DNA of 17,519 bases from SZUA-252 sp035716005 (GCA_035716005.1 DASTKG010000159.1:1-17519), one strand, 5' to 3'. Positions 1-8,472 are shown, counted from the first letter of the stretch. Numbers and translations: made by a program. The notes: a model not told the origin generated them from the letters alone.

Positions 1-600
1 CGCTTCAATCGGGAGATCCGGATGACGAAGGGGCGGCGGACGCGCCTCTTCGTGGAGAAGCGCCTCGACGAGACGCGCGTCGGACTGGAGAAGGCGGAGG
101 AGGCGCTCCGCAAGTACGGCGAGAAGCACCACACCGTGGTCCTCTCGGCCGATCAGCTCTCCTCGGTGGAGAGTTCGGCGCGCCTCTTCGCCAGCCAGGC
201 CACGCTCGACGTGCAGCTCGGCATCGCGCGCCAGTACGCCTCCGATTCGAGCGTGGAGGTGCGCCGGCTGCGCCAGCAGCTGGACGAGGTCAATCGCCTG
301 ATCGGTGCGCTTCCCGATCTGGGCCTCGAGCTCGCCCGGTTGGTCCGGACCGTGAAGATCCAGGAGCAGGTCTTCGCGCTTCTCTCGGCGCAGTACGAAG
401 AGGCGCGCATCACCGAAGCGCGGGACGTCTCGACGGTGGAAGTCCTCGACCGGGCCGATCCGCCCGATCGGAGGATCTGGCCGCGCCGGGGGCTCCTGAT
501 CGCCCTCGGATTCGCGATCTCCTCCTTCGCGGCCGCGGCGTGGGTCGGCTGGAGCGTGCACCGGCGGGCCCCCGGCTCCGCGTCCCCACGACTCGGCTAG
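1..600 (+). CDS. Wzz/GNVR-type polysaccharide chain-length determinant, C-terminal part
   Basis: The frame is open from the first base, so the gene starts outside the window and only its last 199 residues are here. The visible part begins with a charged helical stretch (about residues 15-40) and a second one (about 78-100), both coiled-coil-like as in the periplasmic arm of Wzz-family proteins. Residues about 131-162 carry the conserved juxtamembrane segment of the GNVR/Wzz family, ending in the proline-rich RADPPDRRIWPRR. A hydrophobic membrane helix follows at about 164-184, then a short basic tail. The family sits in the inner membrane and controls the length of O-antigen, capsule or exopolysaccharide chains made by Wzy. 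No kinase domain follows the helix, so this is not a fused Wzc/BY-kinase at its C-terminus. Assignment to the superfamily is fairly secure; whether it serves O-antigen or exopolysaccharide cannot be told. Confidence 0.85.
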   Translation, partial: RFNREIRMTKGRRTRLFVEKRLDETRVGLEKAEEALRKYGEKHHTVVLSADQLSSVESSARLFASQATLDVQLGIARQYASDSSVEVRRLRQQLDEVNRLIGALPDLGLELARLVRTVKIQEQVFALLSAQYEEARITEARDVSTVEVLDRADPPDRRIWPRRGLLIALGFAISSFAAAAWVGWSVHRRAPGSASPRLG

Positions 601-620
601 ATGGGGGAGGGGGCCGAGTC
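590..620. terminator. Inverted repeat between convergent genes, possible bidirectional terminator
   Basis: GACTCGGC (590-597) and GCCGAGTC (613-620) are perfect 8-bp inverted arms around a 15-base purine-rich loop. The hairpin straddles the stop codon of the chain-length gene (598-600) and that of the opposing glycosyltransferase (619-621), which fits a shared terminator. No T-tract follows on either strand, so a classical intrinsic terminator is not shown. Confidence 0.35.
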
Positions 621-1632
621 AGGGGGAGAGAGGCAGCCCTCGCAGGACCCACCGCATCGCCGCGCGGAACATCGACCGGGTCACGAGCAGCGACTCCGCG
701 CGCGGCCGCCCCGAGAGCGCCAGGCCGAGCGCCTGCGCCTCGCGCCAGCCGAAGCGGAGAAGCACCGACGCCGCGATCAGTCCCCGCGCCGCGAACGCCA
801 CGAAGCCTCCACGGTGTTTGCGAAGGAATCGGATCCGCCCCTTCAGATTCTCGACGAACATCGGCCCGGCGACCGGCTTGCTGCTCGCGCCCCCCACGTG
901 CATCACCGCAGGCTCGGGGAGAAAGACGACCTTCCAGCCGGCGTCGCGCATGCGCCGGCACCAGTCCATCTCCTCGCCGTACATGAAGAAGGCGGCATCG
1001 AACGCGCCCACCGTCCGCACCACCTCGCCCCGGACGACGAGGAAGGCGCCCTGGATCCAGTCGACCTCGGCGAGCCGGTCGTGCGCGAACCACGGCATGT
1101 CGAACGAAGCGAGGGATCGGAAGCCGGGGAGGAGGCGATGGACCCCGAGCGTCTCGCCGAGGAGATTGCGGAGGCCGAGAAACGAATGGCACGAGGGCTG
1201 GAGCGTGCCGTCCGGATTGACGAGCCGTGTCGCGGCCGCTCCCGCGCGAGGATCGCGTCTCAGGTGTTCCACGCATGCCGCGAGCGCGCCGGGAGGGAGC
1301 CGCGTGTCGGGATTGACGAGAGCGTAGAACTCCGCCGGCTCCCGCTCCAGCACCTGGTTGTTGCCGCGCGCGAAGCCGACGTTCGTCGTGTTCGCCACGA
1401 GACGCGCGCGAGGGAAGTCGCGGCGCACGAGCTCGGCGCTTCCGTCGGAGGAGGCGTTGTCGACGACGTGGATTTCGGCGGCCACGCCCTGCTGAGCCTG
1501 AAGCGACGCGAGGCAGCGCGGCAGATCGGACGCCGAGTTGTACGACACCACGACCGCGATCACCGTCGTCGGAGCGGCGTCTTCCCGAAGGGGCCGGAGG
1601 GGGCGGCTCCGCTCCGCGGAGGCGGGATTCAT
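619..1632 (-). CDS. GT2 family glycosyltransferase, rhamnosyltransferase-like
   Basis: Inverting GT-A glycosyltransferase expected to add one sugar to the lipid-linked repeat unit on the cytoplasmic face. From the chosen ATG it has 337 residues. Visible motifs are VVVSYNSASDL (about 28-37), the nucleotide-binding VDNASSDGS (57-65), NVGFARGNN (84-92) and VNPDT at 106-110, which stands at the DXD position in this subfamily. AFFMYGEEMDW (about 214-224) contains the acidic residues of the catalytic-base region. This pattern is typical of WbbL/RfbF-like dTDP-rhamnose transferases, but the donor is inferred only. Earlier in-frame ATGs at 1650 and 1710 exist. The one at 1710 would put the start inside the -10 element of the divergent gene, and the residues it adds look like translated spacer, so 1632 is preferred. 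The gene faces away from the polymerase-like gene at 1719 and converges on the Wzz gene. Confidence 0.88.
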   Translation of the reverse strand: MNPASAERSRPLRPLREDAAPTTVIAVVVSYNSASDLPRCLASLQAQQGVAAEIHVVDNASSDGSAELVRRDFPRARLVANTTNVGFARGNNQVLEREPAEFYALVNPDTRLPPGALAACVEHLRRDPRAGAAATRLVNPDGTLQPSCHSFLGLRNLLGETLGVHRLLPGFRSLASFDMPWFAHDRLAEVDWIQGAFLVVRGEVVRTVGAFDAAFFMYGEEMDWCRRMRDAGWKVVFLPEPAVMHVGGASSKPVAGPMFVENLKGRIRFLRKHRGGFVAFAARGLIAASVLLRFGWREAQALGLALSGRPRAESLLVTRSMFRAAMRWVLRGLPLSP

Positions 1633-1640
1633 CGCCGGGC

Positions 1641-1649
1641 AGGGTACCA
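1641..1649 (-). promoter_or_regulatory. Extended -10 promoter of the GT2 gene, leaderless type
   Basis: On the minus strand this reads TGGTACCCT, an extended -10 (TGN plus TANNNT). Its last base lies 8 bases before the ATG at 1632. Initiation about 7 bases downstream would give an mRNA starting at or next to the start codon. No convincing -35 is visible 16-18 bases upstream. Confidence 0.4.
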
Positions 1650-1705
1650 TAGCCCGCCGCGTCCCCGAGCGTCGATTCCACCTTATGCCGCGCGCCGCGC
1701 GAACG

Positions 1706-1711
1706 TACAAT
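1706..1711 (+). promoter_or_regulatory. -10 element of the polymerase-led operon, leaderless type
   Basis: TACAAT differs from the TATAAT consensus at one base and ends 7 bases before the ATG at 1719, leaving no room for a Shine-Dalgarno sequence. The -35 region (about 1683-1688, TTATGC) is weak. The 86-base divergent gap 1633-1718 holds this element and the opposing one for the GT2 gene. Confidence 0.5.
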
Positions 1712-1718
1712 TTCGCGC

Positions 1719-3155
1719 ATGACGCACGCGGGAATCGCCGTTCCGGAATCGCGCGCGACGGGCGGATGGAGCCGGGCGCTCCTCGTCGCCGCCGCGACGA
1801 TCGCGCCCGCGCTCCTCTATCTCGGCCTCGCGACCGGCGCCTGGTGGCCGCCGCTCCTGCTCGGCGGCGTCGTCGCGCTGGCGGCGTGGTCGATCCTCGA
1901 CATCCGGGCGACCTTCGTCGTGGCCGTTCTCCTCGCCACGTTCGTCGACTACAACACCGGCATCCTCACGCTGGAGCTTTCGATCGTCTTCTCCTGGATC
2001 GCCTGGACGGCGCTGCTGCTCTACTGGCGGAGCGCCTGGAAGGGATGGGTGCTCCCGCCCGGCGAGATGCTGCCCGGGCTCGCGGTCTGGTTCGCGGCCT
2101 GCGCGTTCGGCGCGGCCGTCGGGCTCCTCCGCGGAAATCCCGTCAGGAACCTCGGGCTCGAATTGGCGGCCGCGCTCTGGCCGGCGATGGGCCTCGGCAT
2201 GATGCAGGTCCTCGGGCGAAGGAGCGCGATCTACGCGGGACTCGGGCTCGTCGCGATCGGGCTGATTCACACCGGATTCGGCCTGACGATGCTCCAGGTC
2301 TATCATCAGCGCCTGGGCGGGATCTACTTCACGACGGTGACCGGAATCGCCGCCGTCATGCTCTGGACGGCCGCGCTCCTGGCGCCCCGGCGGGGAATCC
2401 GCTTCGTCTGCCTTCTCGCCATGATCCCGATGCTCACCCACCTGCTCTTCTCGTTCACGCGGGGATACTGGCTCGGCGCGCTCGCCGGGCTCGCGGCCGC
2501 CACGATTCTCGCGTGGCGAAATCTGGGACGGTTCGAGCCGGCGATTCGCGCGCGACGGCTGCTGCTCCTTCCGTCGCTTCTCGCGATCGCCGCCGCCACC
2601 CTGGGCCTCTCGCTCCTCTACTTCGGCGGCGGCAATCTGCTCGACGCGGTCGGCGGGCGCTTCAGTTCCTCGTTCTCCACGGAAGTGAGCGGCGAGACGC
2701 TTTCGAACGTGATCCGGCTGGCGGAGTACGACACGGCGATCGGCGCCGCGATGCGGTCGCCCATCATCGGGAACGGACTCGGCTACGCCATCGTCACCCG
2801 TGAGCCGATCCTCGGCACGCTCAAGGAGCAGTGGTACGTTCACAACTACTACCTTCTCCTTTGGCTCAAGATGGGGATCGTGGGGCTGGCGGCGTTCGCG
2901 TTCCTCCTCTGGAGACAGCTTCGCGCGGCGAAACGAACCGCCGACCGCGACTCCTCGTGGCTGGCTCGGGCCGCGGCCATCACCGCGATGGCGGTCACGA
3001 TCCAGGTGCTGGTGATCCTCCTCACGAACTACTCCCTCGCCGACGTCACGACGGCGTACGTCTTCGCCTATGTCTGGGGTTTCTTCTGGGCGGTTCGAGC
3101 CGACGGCGATCGAGAGGGGAGGCGCGTTGCATCCGCTTCAGCCGGCCGTTCGTAA
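1719..3155 (+). CDS. O-antigen polymerase/ligase family protein (Wzy/WaaL-like)
   Basis: Inner-membrane protein of 478 residues with about ten or more hydrophobic helices, the usual size for Wzy/WaaL proteins. The Wzy_C-type signature region is visible: FSFTRGYWLGALAGL at about 244-258 (the position of SRGAWL in relatives), a long non-membrane loop at about 305-345, then PIIGNGLGYAI at 348-357 and WYVHNYYLLLWLKMGIVGL ending near 390. Glycine-rich GNGLG followed by an H-N motif is characteristic of O-antigen ligase/polymerase family proteins. In this setting (flippase, chain-length protein and initiating transferase nearby) it most likely polymerises lipid-linked repeat units on the periplasmic face; a ligase role cannot be excluded. 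It is the first gene of an apparent five-gene operon, and its end overlaps the next gene by 29 bases. Confidence 0.85.
   Translation: MTHAGIAVPESRATGGWSRALLVAAATIAPALLYLGLATGAWWPPLLLGGVVALAAWSILDIRATFVVAVLLATFVDYNTGILTLELSIVFSWIAWTALLLYWRSAWKGWVLPPGEMLPGLAVWFAACAFGAAVGLLRGNPVRNLGLELAAALWPAMGLGMMQVLGRRSAIYAGLGLVAIGLIHTGFGLTMLQVYHQRLGGIYFTTVTGIAAVMLWTAALLAPRRGIRFVCLLAMIPMLTHLLFSFTRGYWLGALAGLAAATILAWRNLGRFEPAIRARRLLLLPSLLAIAAATLGLSLLYFGGGNLLDAVGGRFSSSFSTEVSGETLSNVIRLAEYDTAIGAAMRSPIIGNGLGYAIVTREPILGTLKEQWYVHNYYLLLWLKMGIVGLAAFAFLLWRQLRAAKRTADRDSSWLARAAAITAMAVTIQVLVILLTNYSLADVTTAYVFAYVWGFFWAVRADGDREGRRVASASAGRS
3116..3122 (+). promoter_or_regulatory. Shine-Dalgarno that decides the TTG start of the methyltransferase
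   Basis: GGGGAGG lies 4 bases before the TTG at 3127, inside the end of the upstream gene. It is one of the clearest ribosome binding sites in the window. It favours TTG 3127 over the ATG at 3070, which would need an 86-base overlap with the upstream gene. Confidence 0.5.
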
Positions 3156-3864
3156 GGTCCGCCGGGCCGTCAAAGCCGTGGTCCATCCCGCCCTGGCGCC
3201 GCTGGCCATCCGCGCGTTCCGCGCTCGCGCGGCGGCCTGCCGGAACCGCGCCGACGCGATCGACCTGGCCGCCTCCTTCGACTACGCCGCGATCCGCATC
3301 GCTCCCGTCCAGGTCCGCTCCGAGATCGCCGCGTTTCTCGAGGTGCTGGCGGCGCGCGCTCCGCGGACCGTCCTGGAAGTCGGCACCGCCGACGGCGGAA
3401 GCCTCTTTCTCTTCACGAGGGTCGCGGCACCCGACGCGCATCTCGTGAGCATCGATCTGCCGGGCGGCGAGTTCGGCGGCGGGTATCCGGCGTACAAGGC
3501 GGCGCTCTACCGGGCCTTCGCGCGTCCGGGCCAGCGGATCGACCTGCTGCGGGCGGACTCGCACGATCGCGCGACCGCCGACCGCGTTTCGCGGCTCTTC
3601 GGGCAGGGGGCGGTGGATCTCCTCTTCATCGACGGAGACCACTCCTACGAGGGTGTGAAATCGGACCACGACCTGTACGCTCCGCTCGTTCGCGAGGGCG
3701 GAACGATCGCCTTCCACGACATCGTCCCGGGCCCCGCGTCGAACGTCGGCGGCGTGCCGCGGTTCTGGCGGGAGCTGAAGGCGACGTCGGAGGCGAGGGA
3801 GATCGTGGCGGACTGGAATCAGGGCGGCTACGGAATCGGATACCTCACGAAGGGATCGGCGTAG
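3127..3864 (+). CDS. Class I SAM-dependent methyltransferase (Methyltransf_24-like)
   Basis: A 245-residue protein with a Rossmann methyltransferase core. Motif I is VLEVGTADGG (82-91). SIDLPGG (about 108-114) supplies the acidic residue after strand 2. The segment LLFIDGDHSYEGV (about 165-177), followed by a TIAFHDI strand near 193-199, is characteristic of the Methyltransf_24/CmcI-like group, whose aspartates and histidine often bind a metal. The acceptor is unknown; from its position between the polymerase-like and phosphoglycosyltransferase genes, O-methylation of a glycan sugar or its precursor is a reasonable inference. The gene overlaps the upstream gene by 29 bases and ends 7 bases before the next, so it is almost certainly co-transcribed. 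The TTG start was chosen for its strong ribosome binding site; ATG 3070 is the alternative. Confidence 0.8.
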   Translation: MHPLQPAVRKVRRAVKAVVHPALAPLAIRAFRARAAACRNRADAIDLAASFDYAAIRIAPVQVRSEIAAFLEVLAARAPRTVLEVGTADGGSLFLFTRVAAPDAHLVSIDLPGGEFGGGYPAYKAALYRAFARPGQRIDLLRADSHDRATADRVSRLFGQGAVDLLFIDGDHSYEGVKSDHDLYAPLVREGGTIAFHDIVPGPASNVGGVPRFWRELKATSEAREIVADWNQGGYGIGYLTKGSA

Positions 3865-3871
3865 AGGAGCT

Positions 3872-5269
3872 ATGTTCGCCAAGAATCGCCAAATCCTCCT
3901 GACGGCCGTCTTCTTCCTCGACGCGGCGCTCCTCTACGCCGCGTGGATCGGATCGTACGCGCTCCGCTTCTACGTGCTTCCGGTGGCGGCGCCGCTCGGC
4001 GTTCCGCCCCTCTCGGCCTATCTCTGGTACGGCGCCGTCGTGGTGCTGATCGCGCTCCTCGTCCTGCGAACGCTCCGCCTCTATCGATCGGGACGGACCC
4101 CTCGTCTGGGTGCCGAGCTGGCCGCCATCGCGCAGGGCATGACGATCGTCATGGCCCTCGCCGCGCTCGGATCGTTCTTCCTCCGCGGAGAACTGGCGAG
4201 ATCGGTTCTCCTCCTCTTCGCCGTCACGGGAACGACGGCGCTCTGGCTCCACCGGATTCTCATCCGGCTCGGCCTTCGCGCGCTCCGGCAGCAGGGGCGG
4301 AATCTCCGCCACGTCCTGATCGTCGGGACCGGGCCGCTCGCCCTCGCCGTGGCGAGGAAGATGAACGAGAACCCCGACTTCGGCTTCGAGGTGAAGGGGC
4401 TCGTCGCGGCGCGGGCCGAGGACGCGGGCGCGCCGGTCGGGGGGATCCCCGTGCTGGGCCGCGTCGCCGACTTCCCGGCGCTGGCCGAGCGGGCGGGGGC
4501 GGAACTCGTCTACCTCGCGCTCGGACGCGCCGAGTGGGAGGCCGAGCAGGAGGCGCTCGACCGGCTCTCCGACTCCACGGTGGCGGTGCGGCTCGTCCCC
4601 GATCTCGCGCGCGCCTTCACGATCAACGCCAGCGTGGAGGACTTCGACGGCACGCCGGTCGTCCTCGTGACGGAGAGCCCCGAGCAGGGATGGAATCAGG
4701 TGGTGAAGCGCGCCTTCGATCTCGTCTGCTCCGCCGTGGGGCTCGTCCTCCTCTCGCCCCTCTTCCTCGCGCTCGCGGTCTGGGTGAAGCTCGACTCGCC
4801 CGGCCCCGTCTTCTACGCGCAGGAGCGCGTTGGGATGAACGGGCGCCGCTTCCGGATGCTCAAGTTCCGGACGATGCGCGTCGGCTCGGATGCCGGCGGA
4901 CCGCAGTGGACCACGAAGGACGACCCGCGCCGCACGCGGGGCGGCTCGCTTCTCCGCCGCCTCTCGCTCGACGAGCTGCCGCAGCTCTGGAACGTCTTCC
5001 TGGGGGAGATGAGCCTCGTCGGGCCGCGCCCGGAGCAGCCCGCCTTCGTGGAGCAGTTCCGGGGCTCCATTCCGCGCTACATGCTTCGCCATCACATGAA
5101 GGCCGGGATCACGGGGTGGGCGCAGGTGAACGGGCTCCGGGGCGACACGCCGCTCGAGCGGCGGATCGAGTATGATCTCTATTACATTCAGCACTGGTCG
5201 CTCTTCTTCGACATTCGGATCCTCGCGCGCACGATCGCGCGCGTCTTCAGGGATCCCACCGCCATCTGA
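3872..5269 (+). CDS. Undecaprenyl-phosphate sugar phosphotransferase (WcaJ/WbaP-type initiating enzyme)
   Basis: This enzyme transfers a sugar-1-phosphate (commonly glucose or galactose) from a UDP-sugar to undecaprenyl phosphate, the first committed step of repeat-unit assembly. The 465 residues match the long form of the family. There are four N-terminal membrane helices within about 7-130, a CoA-binding-like Rossmann domain (about 146-245, starting at VLIVGTGPLA), and the bacterial sugar transferase domain from KRAFDLVCS (279) to the end. The catalytic domain shows the re-entrant helix (about 285-306), SPGPVFYAQERVG (309-321), KFRTM (331-335), SLDELPQLWNV (365-375) with the Asp367-Glu368 dyad, and SLVGPRPE (381-388). 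An AGGAG-like site sits only 2 bases before the ATG. The WTTKDDPRRT segment resembles the WcaJ/TIGR03025 branch; sugar specificity is not readable from sequence. Confidence 0.93.
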   Translation: MFAKNRQILLTAVFFLDAALLYAAWIGSYALRFYVLPVAAPLGVPPLSAYLWYGAVVVLIALLVLRTLRLYRSGRTPRLGAELAAIAQGMTIVMALAALGSFFLRGELARSVLLLFAVTGTTALWLHRILIRLGLRALRQQGRNLRHVLIVGTGPLALAVARKMNENPDFGFEVKGLVAARAEDAGAPVGGIPVLGRVADFPALAERAGAELVYLALGRAEWEAEQEALDRLSDSTVAVRLVPDLARAFTINASVEDFDGTPVVLVTESPEQGWNQVVKRAFDLVCSAVGLVLLSPLFLALAVWVKLDSPGPVFYAQERVGMNGRRFRMLKFRTMRVGSDAGGPQWTTKDDPRRTRGGSLLRRLSLDELPQLWNVFLGEMSLVGPRPEQPAFVEQFRGSIPRYMLRHHMKAGITGWAQVNGLRGDTPLERRIEYDLYYIQHWSLFFDIRILARTIARVFRDPTAI

Positions 5270-5299
5270 AGCCGGGCAGGGAGGCCGAGACCTAGAGCC

Positions 5300-5905
5300 A
5301 TGGCGATACGACTCCATGTGGGGTGCGGAACCGTCTACCTCGACGGCTACGTGAACATCGACGTTCCGGTCGAGGGCTACTCGTTCCTCGCGAGCGAGCG
5401 CCCCGATCTGGTGGCGGGGAACCGCACGACCGTCGACCGCTACTACACGCGCGAGGAATCGCGCGAGACGCTGGAGCACGGCCCCGGCCGCCCGCAAGTC
5501 TGCGTCGTCGACCGCTACGCGCCGATGGACTCGCTCCCCTATCCGCCGAATTCGGTCGACGAGATCCGGTCGGTGCAGTGCCTGGAGCACGTCTCCATGA
5601 AGGAGGGGCCGCGCATCCTCGGGCACTGGTTCGAGATCCTGAAACCGGGCGGCGTCGCGCATGTCGACGTTCCCGATTTCGAGGAGACGGCCCGGCAGCT
5701 CCTGGCCCAGCCCGACGAGGCGTCGAAGGAGTGGTACTACCGGCTCGTCTACGGGAGCCAGAAGAACGCGTACGCCTACCACAAGAACGGCTTCTCGCCG
5801 GCGCGCTTGGAGCGGATGCTGCGCGAGGCCGGATTCCGCGAGGTGCGCCACCTGCCGAACAGGATCCACTTCTATCCCGTCACGATCGCGGAAGGGATCA
5901 AGTAG
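5300..5905 (+). CDS. SAM-dependent methyltransferase domain protein
   Basis: Small protein of 201 residues whose N-terminus is motif I of class I methyltransferases (LHVGCGT at 5-11), followed by the acidic NID at about 19-21. VDEIRSVQCLEHVS and FEILKPGGVAHVDVPDF form the later core strands of the Methyltransf_11 fold, with LKPGG as the usual post-core loop. An insertion of about 50 charged residues lies between motif I and the later strands. Relatives with the opening HVGCG-x-YLDGYVNID are common in polysaccharide clusters, where their acceptor is seldom known. It may modify the glycan or a sugar intermediate. It follows the phosphoglycosyltransferase gene by 30 bases and ends 8 bases before the next gene. 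The ribosome binding site is weak (AGGGAGG lies 15 bases upstream). Confidence 0.78.
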   Translation: MAIRLHVGCGTVYLDGYVNIDVPVEGYSFLASERPDLVAGNRTTVDRYYTREESRETLEHGPGRPQVCVVDRYAPMDSLPYPPNSVDEIRSVQCLEHVSMKEGPRILGHWFEILKPGGVAHVDVPDFEETARQLLAQPDEASKEWYYRLVYGSQKNAYAYHKNGFSPARLERMLREAGFREVRHLPNRIHFYPVTIAEGIK

Positions 5906-5913
5906 CGCCGGGC

Positions 5914-7068
5914 GTGCGGATCTTTCTCGCGATACCGCGAAGTCCGAACCCGACCTTCGCCTCCGACCTCTGGAAGGCGAACCTCCACGATCCGCTCGTC
6001 GCCATGGGGCACGACACCGTGCTCTGGGACGGCGGCACGCTCGCCCTCTTCGACCTCGACCCCGCCGATCCGGCGACGGCGCCGGCGCGAGCCCGCTTCG
6101 GCGAGGCGTTCCTCGCGGCGGTGGAGGAGGCGAACCGCGCGGGGCGCCTCGACCTCGTCCTGACCTACGTCTCCGCGAGCCATCTCGCGCCGGACGTCGT
6201 CGCGCGCGTGCGCGAGCGGATCGCGCCGGTCGCGAATTTCTTCTGCAACAACGTCCACCAGTTCCACCTGATCCGAGCGCTCGCGCCCCATTTCACGACG
6301 AACCTGGTGCCGGAGGCGGGCGCCCTCGGCTCCTACCGCGCGGTGGGCGCCGCCGTCGATTTTTTCCCGATGGCGGCGAACCCCGACGTCTATCGCCGGC
6401 TCGACGTGCCGCTTCGCTACGAGGCCACGTTCGCCGGGCAGCGCTACGCCGACCGCGCGAGCCAGATCCTGGCGCTTCGCCGCGCCGGGGTCGGGGCGCA
6501 CGCGTTCGGGCAGGGGTGGAGCGAGGCGGGACCGGGCGCGGCCCCGGCGCGCGGCACGGCGGAGGGGGGCGGGCTCGGGCGAGCGCTGGCCCTCCTGCGA
6601 ACGGGCCGAAATCCGCTCGTGGCGGCGCGCGACCGGATCGAGTGGGCGCGGCTCCGCGCGGACCACCCCGACGCGCTCCACCCGCCGGCGCGCGACGACG
6701 CGTACGTCCGGCTCTTCAGCGAGAGCGCGATCTCGCTCGGCTTCCTCGTGCTCGGCGACACGCACCGCACGCTCCGGCCGCTCCGCCAGGTGCGCCTGCG
6801 CGAATTCGAGGCGCCGATGGCCGGCGGCTTCTACGTGACCGAGCACCTGGACGAACTCTCGCTCCACTACGAGATCGGCCGCGAGATCGTCACGTACCGA
6901 TCGCGCGGCGAGCTGATCGACCGCTGCCGCTACTACCTGCGCCATTCCGAGGAGCGCGAGCGGATTCGGGACGCCGGCCACGCGAGGGCGCGGCGGGACC
7001 ACACGTGGGTGCGGCGCTTCGAGGGACTCTTCGCCGCGATGCGGGGACGGGGCGAGCTGGCCCGCTAG
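5914..7068 (+). CDS. CgeB-like glycosyltransferase (GT-B, GT4-like)
   Basis: A 384-residue protein beginning at a GTG that opens with VRIFLAIPRSP, a typical first strand of a GT-B transferase. The middle section has an FFCNNVHQFH region, then VDFFPMAANPDVYRR and ATFAGQRYADR, which match the CgeB family pattern of a predicted hinge followed by a second Rossmann domain. The C-terminal part has REFEAPMAGGFYVTEH and a terminal helical region, as in Glyco_trans_1-type domains where E-A-x-A-x-G contacts the nucleotide sugar. CgeB relatives are found in spore-coat and exopolysaccharide clusters; donor and acceptor are unknown. An internal stretch (about residues 200-255) is rich in Gly, Ala and Pro and looks poorly conserved. 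It is the last gene of the operon and converges on the flippase gene. Confidence 0.78.
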   Translation: MRIFLAIPRSPNPTFASDLWKANLHDPLVAMGHDTVLWDGGTLALFDLDPADPATAPARARFGEAFLAAVEEANRAGRLDLVLTYVSASHLAPDVVARVRERIAPVANFFCNNVHQFHLIRALAPHFTTNLVPEAGALGSYRAVGAAVDFFPMAANPDVYRRLDVPLRYEATFAGQRYADRASQILALRRAGVGAHAFGQGWSEAGPGAAPARGTAEGGGLGRALALLRTGRNPLVAARDRIEWARLRADHPDALHPPARDDAYVRLFSESAISLGFLVLGDTHRTLRPLRQVRLREFEAPMAGGFYVTEHLDELSLHYEIGREIVTYRSRGELIDRCRYYLRHSEERERIRDAGHARARRDHTWVRRFEGLFAAMRGRGELAR

Positions 7069-7081
7069 CGCCGGGTGACGC

Positions 7082-7095
7082 CGCGGCGGGCCGCG
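7082..7095. terminator. Short GC hairpin in the convergent gap, possible terminator
   Basis: CGCGGC (7082-7087) and GCCGCG (7090-7095) are perfect inverted arms around GG, lying between the stop of the CgeB-like gene and that of the flippase. The loop is very tight and there is no T-tract. In DNA this GC-rich such repeats arise easily, so the terminator role is only a suggestion. Confidence 0.2.
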
Positions 7096-7096
7096 A

Positions 7097-8464
7097 TCAG
7101 CCGGCGAGAGGACGAAGCGCGAGGAGCGCGAGGAATCCCGCGGCGCACCACGCCAGGTCGCGTGCGCGCAGCCCGGCGCCGGCGCGCGCCATCATCCACG
7201 CGCCGGCCGCGAACGTGACGGCGCCCGACACGGCGTACGCCCGCGGCAAACTCAGCGGGCCCGAACCGGTCGCGACGAAGCCCGCGTAGGCCGCGGCGAG
7301 CGCGAGGGGCTGGACGAGGCCGACCCGGAACCAGAGCCTCCCGCCGCCGATCGCGAGCGCGCCGAGCGCGGCCGCCTGGAAACAGACCCGCCCGAACTCC
7401 CCGACCAGCGTGTACCCCATCATCGTGCGCGCGCCCGCGAAGCGATCCGAGTAGAGAAGGTGAAGGAGCGGCCACGCGCCGAGGAGCGCCCCCGCGAAGA
7501 CGATCGCGGCCGCGGCGACGATCGGCGTCCATTGCCGGCGCGTGTAATCGCGCACGGCCGCCGCGCCTCCGGCGGCGCCCGCCGTCGTCACCTTTCCGAG
7601 CGCGTAGGAGAGGAGATAGGCGTAGAAGAGCGCGCCGACCTGCTGGCTCACGGCGAGCGCCGCCTGCAGGAGGCCGTTCGCGGTCGCGCCGTTCGAGCGA
7701 AGCACGTGCGTGCGCAGGATGAGGAGCGTCCCGAGGTCGATGGCGGGGAGCGCGAGCGTCACGCCCGCGAACCGCGCGAGCGCGGAGGCCTCCGGCCGAT
7801 CGAAGAAACGCGCCGGCCGCGGCCGCAGCGCCTCGGGGTGGCGCCGGAGATGGACCCAGAGCATCCCGGCCACGCCGGCCGGGTAGAGCACCGCGGCCGC
7901 GAGCCCCGCGCCGGGAAGTCCGAAACGCGGGACGAGGAGGAGCGTGAGGAGCGTGGCGACGCCCGCGCCGATCAACGCGAACGCGATCGACGCGCGCAGG
8001 TCGGAACGGCCGGCGACGAGCCCCTGGGCGACGTTGAAGACTCCGATCCCCGTGAGCCCCAGCGCGGAGATGCGGACGAGCACGGCATGCGCGGTCGTGC
8101 CGAAGAGGAACGCGGAGATCGGGTCGGCGAGCAGGATGACGAGGGCGGAGACCGGAAGGGCGACCGCGGCGACGATGGTGAACGCCGTCCAGGGCGCGCG
8201 CCGCGCCGCCTCCGCGTCGTTTCGGCCGAGCGCGGCGCCGACCGCGCGGGTCACGGGGAGCCCGAGCCCGAGCCCCACGAGGGTCCCGATCCAAACCTGG
8301 GCCGAGAACGCCTGGGCGAGGATGCCGATCCCCGCCGCCTCGAGATGGAGCGCGAGCCACTTGTTGCGGATCGCCCCGGCCAGGGCGCTCACGACCGTCC
8401 CCGACGACCCGGCGGCGAAGCGAACGAACCGATCCCGCCAGAGCCCTACGGTCGCGCCGCGCAT
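7097..8464 (-). CDS. Wzx-like oligosaccharide flippase (MOP/MATE superfamily)
   Basis: A 455-residue, very hydrophobic protein with about 12-14 predicted membrane helices, the expected size for Wzx flippases that move undecaprenyl-PP-linked repeat units across the inner membrane. The N-terminal region GAIRNKWLALHLEAAGIGILAQ-like (about residues 30-51) matches the first conserved helix pair of the O-antigen translocase branch, in which a basic-Asn-Lys triplet and a following G-x-G-x-L-x-Q occur. A break with charged residues near 230-240 separates the two six-helix halves. It is alone on the minus strand, convergent with the CgeB-like gene and divergent from the GT2 gene at 8531, so it has its own promoter. 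It is the only flippase in the window and completes a Wzx/Wzy set. The start is well fixed by the promoter 8 bases upstream. Confidence 0.85.
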   Translation of the reverse strand: MRGATVGLWRDRFVRFAAGSSGTVVSALAGAIRNKWLALHLEAAGIGILAQAFSAQVWIGTLVGLGLGLPVTRAVGAALGRNDAEAARRAPWTAFTIVAAVALPVSALVILLADPISAFLFGTTAHAVLVRISALGLTGIGVFNVAQGLVAGRSDLRASIAFALIGAGVATLLTLLLVPRFGLPGAGLAAAVLYPAGVAGMLWVHLRRHPEALRPRPARFFDRPEASALARFAGVTLALPAIDLGTLLILRTHVLRSNGATANGLLQAALAVSQQVGALFYAYLLSYALGKVTTAGAAGGAAAVRDYTRRQWTPIVAAAAIVFAGALLGAWPLLHLLYSDRFAGARTMMGYTLVGEFGRVCFQAAALGALAIGGGRLWFRVGLVQPLALAAAYAGFVATGSGPLSLPRAYAVSGAVTFAAGAWMMARAGAGLRARDLAWCAAGFLALLALRPLAG

Positions 8465-8472
8465 GGCCCGCG

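Noticed and set aside
1633..1710. Upstream ATGs for the minus-strand GT2 gene at 1650 and 1710
   Set aside because: The start at 1710 would lie inside the -10 element for the divergent operon, and the added Arg-rich residues have no place in the GT2 fold; 1632 fits the TGGTACCCT element.
3845..5869. Long minus-strand open frame opposite the WcaJ-type and methyltransferase genes
   Set aside because: Low-complexity charged composition and full overlap with genes bearing catalytic motifs; a GC-driven shadow.
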